From NCBI RefSeq assembly GCF_043195135.1, contig NZ_JBAFWP010000015.1: a DNA stretch of 64,000 nt, one strand, 5' to 3'. Below are positions 62,871-64,000 of this stretch, piece by piece (positions within the stretch are counted from its first letter, which is position 1; every line of letters begins with the position of its first letter). Under the pieces are notes generated by a model. That model saw only the letters and a list, made by a program, of their open reading frames with translations. It made no database searches and was not told the origin of the DNA. Position numbers and translations under genes: made by a program. The stretch comes from NCEH01 sp043195135. GTDB lineage: Bacteria; Pseudomonadota; Alphaproteobacteria; Rhizobiales; Xanthobacteraceae.

Positions 62871-63250
62871 CAGGCCCGCTCCTCAACTTCACGCACCACG
62901 ATGGTGATCTGCGCGAACGGCTTCTCGATGCGCGAGGCGCGACCGCGCGCACGCGGCGAGAACCGCTTCATCACCAGGCCCTTGCCCACATGCGCTTCGG
63001 CGACGATCAGATCGTCGACGTCCAGCTCGTGGTTGTTCTCGGCGTTGGCGATCGCGCTCTCGAGGCACTTCTTCACGTCGCGGGCGATCCGCTTGCGAGA
63101 GAACTCGAGATCGGCGAGGGCCGTCGCCACCTTCTTGCCGCGGATCAAACCCGCGACGAGGTTCAGCTTCTGGGGGGAGACGCGCAGATTGCGCGCAACC
63201 GCCTTGGCTTCGTTGTCCGCGAGAGCGCGGGGCTTTGCCTGCTTACCCAT
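62870..63250 (-). CDS. rplV: 50S ribosomal protein L22
   Basis: A 126-residue protein lining the exit tunnel, with RVSPQKLNLVAGLIRGKKVATALADLEFSRKRIA and KRFSPRARGRASRIEKPFAQITIVV. The stop shares one base with the rpsC start. Confidence 0.97.
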   Translation of the reverse strand: MGKQAKPRALADNEAKAVARNLRVSPQKLNLVAGLIRGKKVATALADLEFSRKRIARDVKKCLESAIANAENNHELDVDDLIVAEAHVGKGLVMKRFSPRARGRASRIEKPFAQITIVVREVEERA

Positions 63251-63256
63251 GGCCTA

Positions 63257-63535
63257 TCACCGCCGCTTCGACTTCTTGTCAGCCGCATGCCCGTAATAGG
63301 TACGGGTCGGCGAGAATTCGCCGAACTTGTGGCCGACCATGTCTTCCGACACATAAACGGGGACGTGCTTCTGGCCGTTATAAACGCCGAAAGTAAGGCC
63401 CACGAACTGGGGGAGGATCGTGGAGCGACGGCTCCAGATCTTGATCGTATCATTGCGACCCGAAGCACGCGCGGTGTCTGCCTTCTTGAGCAGATAGCCG
63501 TCGACGAACGGGCCCTTCCAAATCGCTCTTGACAT
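63257..63535 (-). CDS. rpsS: 30S ribosomal protein S19
   Basis: A 92-residue head protein with WKGPFVDGYLLKKA, IKIWSRRSTILPQFVGLTFGVYNGQKHVPVYVSEDMVGHKFGEFSPTR. Normal length. Confidence 0.97.
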   Translation of the reverse strand: MSRAIWKGPFVDGYLLKKADTARASGRNDTIKIWSRRSTILPQFVGLTFGVYNGQKHVPVYVSEDMVGHKFGEFSPTRTYYGHAADKKSKRR

Positions 63536-63546
63536 AAGTCAGGCCC

Positions 63547-64000
63547 TCACTTCTTCCGCTTGTGACGGCTGGTCACGATGAACCGATCCGTCGCCTTGTT
63601 GTTGCGGGTCTTCTTGCCCTTGGTCGGGAGGCCCCACGGGGTGACCGGATGACGGCCGCCCGAGGTACGTCCTTCACCGCCGCCGTGGGGGTGATCGACC
63701 GGGTTCATGGTCACGCCGCGGTTGTGCGGCTTGCGTCCGAGCCAGCGGTTACGACCCGCCTTGCCCAGAGAGATGTTCATGTGGTCCGGGTTCGAAACCG
63801 CACCCACCGTCGCGTAGCACGCGCCGTGCACCAGGCGCTGCTCGCCCGAGTTCAGGCGAACGATCACATAGCCATGGTCGCGGCCGACGATCTGCGCATA
63901 GGCGCCGGCGGAACGGGCCATCTGGCCGCCCTTGCCGATCTTCAGCTCGACATTGTGCACGATCGTGCCCACCGGCAGGTTCGACAGCGGGCCGGCATTG
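63547..64000 (-). CDS. rplB: 50S ribosomal protein L2, C-terminal part (cut by window edge)
   Basis: The last 150 residues of L2 are visible; the N-terminal part lies beyond 64000. The frame runs open from the edge (NAGPLSNLPVGTIVHNVELK), with GGQMARSAGAYAQ and the peptidyl-transferase-region signature MNPVDHPHGGGEGRT. It is the first gene seen of the S10 part of the operon. Confidence 0.97.
   Translation of the reverse strand, partial: NAGPLSNLPVGTIVHNVELKIGKGGQMARSAGAYAQIVGRDHGYVIVRLNSGEQRLVHGACYATVGAVSNPDHMNISLGKAGRNRWLGRKPHNRGVTMNPVDHPHGGGEGRTSGGRHPVTPWGLPTKGKKTRNNKATDRFIVTSRHKRKK

Overview
The window is about 66% G+C chromosomal DNA of an alphaproteobacterium, most likely a methylotrophic member of the Hyphomicrobiales (Xanthobacter/Ancylobacter/Methylobacterium-like; genus not asserted). 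The grounds are the S10-spc-alpha ribosomal operon followed by degP-rarA-crcB-rluC-HAD-ATP12, an alphaproteobacterial-type CysK, an ATP12 chaperone gene, and an fhcBADC cluster for tetrahydromethanopterin-linked formaldehyde oxidation. A perfect 16-bp parS site at 8055-8070 and the ribosomal operon suggest the origin-proximal part of the main chromosome. No phage, transposon, insertion sequence, CRISPR array or foreign island was seen.

Layout. 1-12.6 kb is housekeeping and accessory metabolism: glutaminase, DNA photolyase, membrane acyltransferase, cysK with a mercaptopyruvate sulfurtransferase, GST, a YdcF-type protein, isovaleryl-CoA dehydrogenase and a CHASE4-GGDEF-EAL protein. 12.7-19.4 kb has mgtE, two exported NodB-type polysaccharide deacetylases, tRNA-Leu(GAG), lipB, an exported pepsin-like aspartic-protease-fold protein and an exported unknown. 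19.4-25 kb has gatB, a MarR-led group (marR, isochorismatase-like protein, small membrane protein, MFS exporter) with a clear palindromic operator, and a glycosyltransferase.

25-36 kb is the one-carbon region. An unusual flavin-reductase/PAS fusion converges on fhcC. On the minus strand folD, a pterin dehydratase and fhcB-fhcA-fhcD-fhcC follow one another; the fhc genes are joined by four-base stop/start overlaps (TTGA, GTGA, GTGA). The H4MPT branch (Fhc releases formate from formyl-H4MPT) therefore lies beside the folate branch (FolD). The region also carries gatC-gatA, a chorismate mutase and argC.

36-44.9 kb has parE, an MFS transporter, a DEAD-box helicase with an Arg-rich repeat tail, a TfoX-like protein, an MscS channel and a TPR glycosyltransferase. 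44.9-51.7 kb is a minus-strand series transcribed degP, rarA, crcB, rluC, zinc-ribbon protein, HAD phosphatase, ATP12. 51.8-64 kb is the S10-spc-alpha operon in reverse, from rplB (cut by the window edge) to rplQ, with secY and adk inside it and hairpins that appear to split the alpha part.

Most start codons were chosen by Shine-Dalgarno position, family length and overlap with the upstream stop; several are GTG or TTG. The most interesting items are the parS site, the reductase-PAS fusion with its internal ribosome-binding site, the pepsin-like protein, an FhcB that keeps a four-cysteine Fe-S pattern, the Cys-less isochorismatase homologue with its MarR operator, and the intrinsic terminator between rpsM and rpsK.
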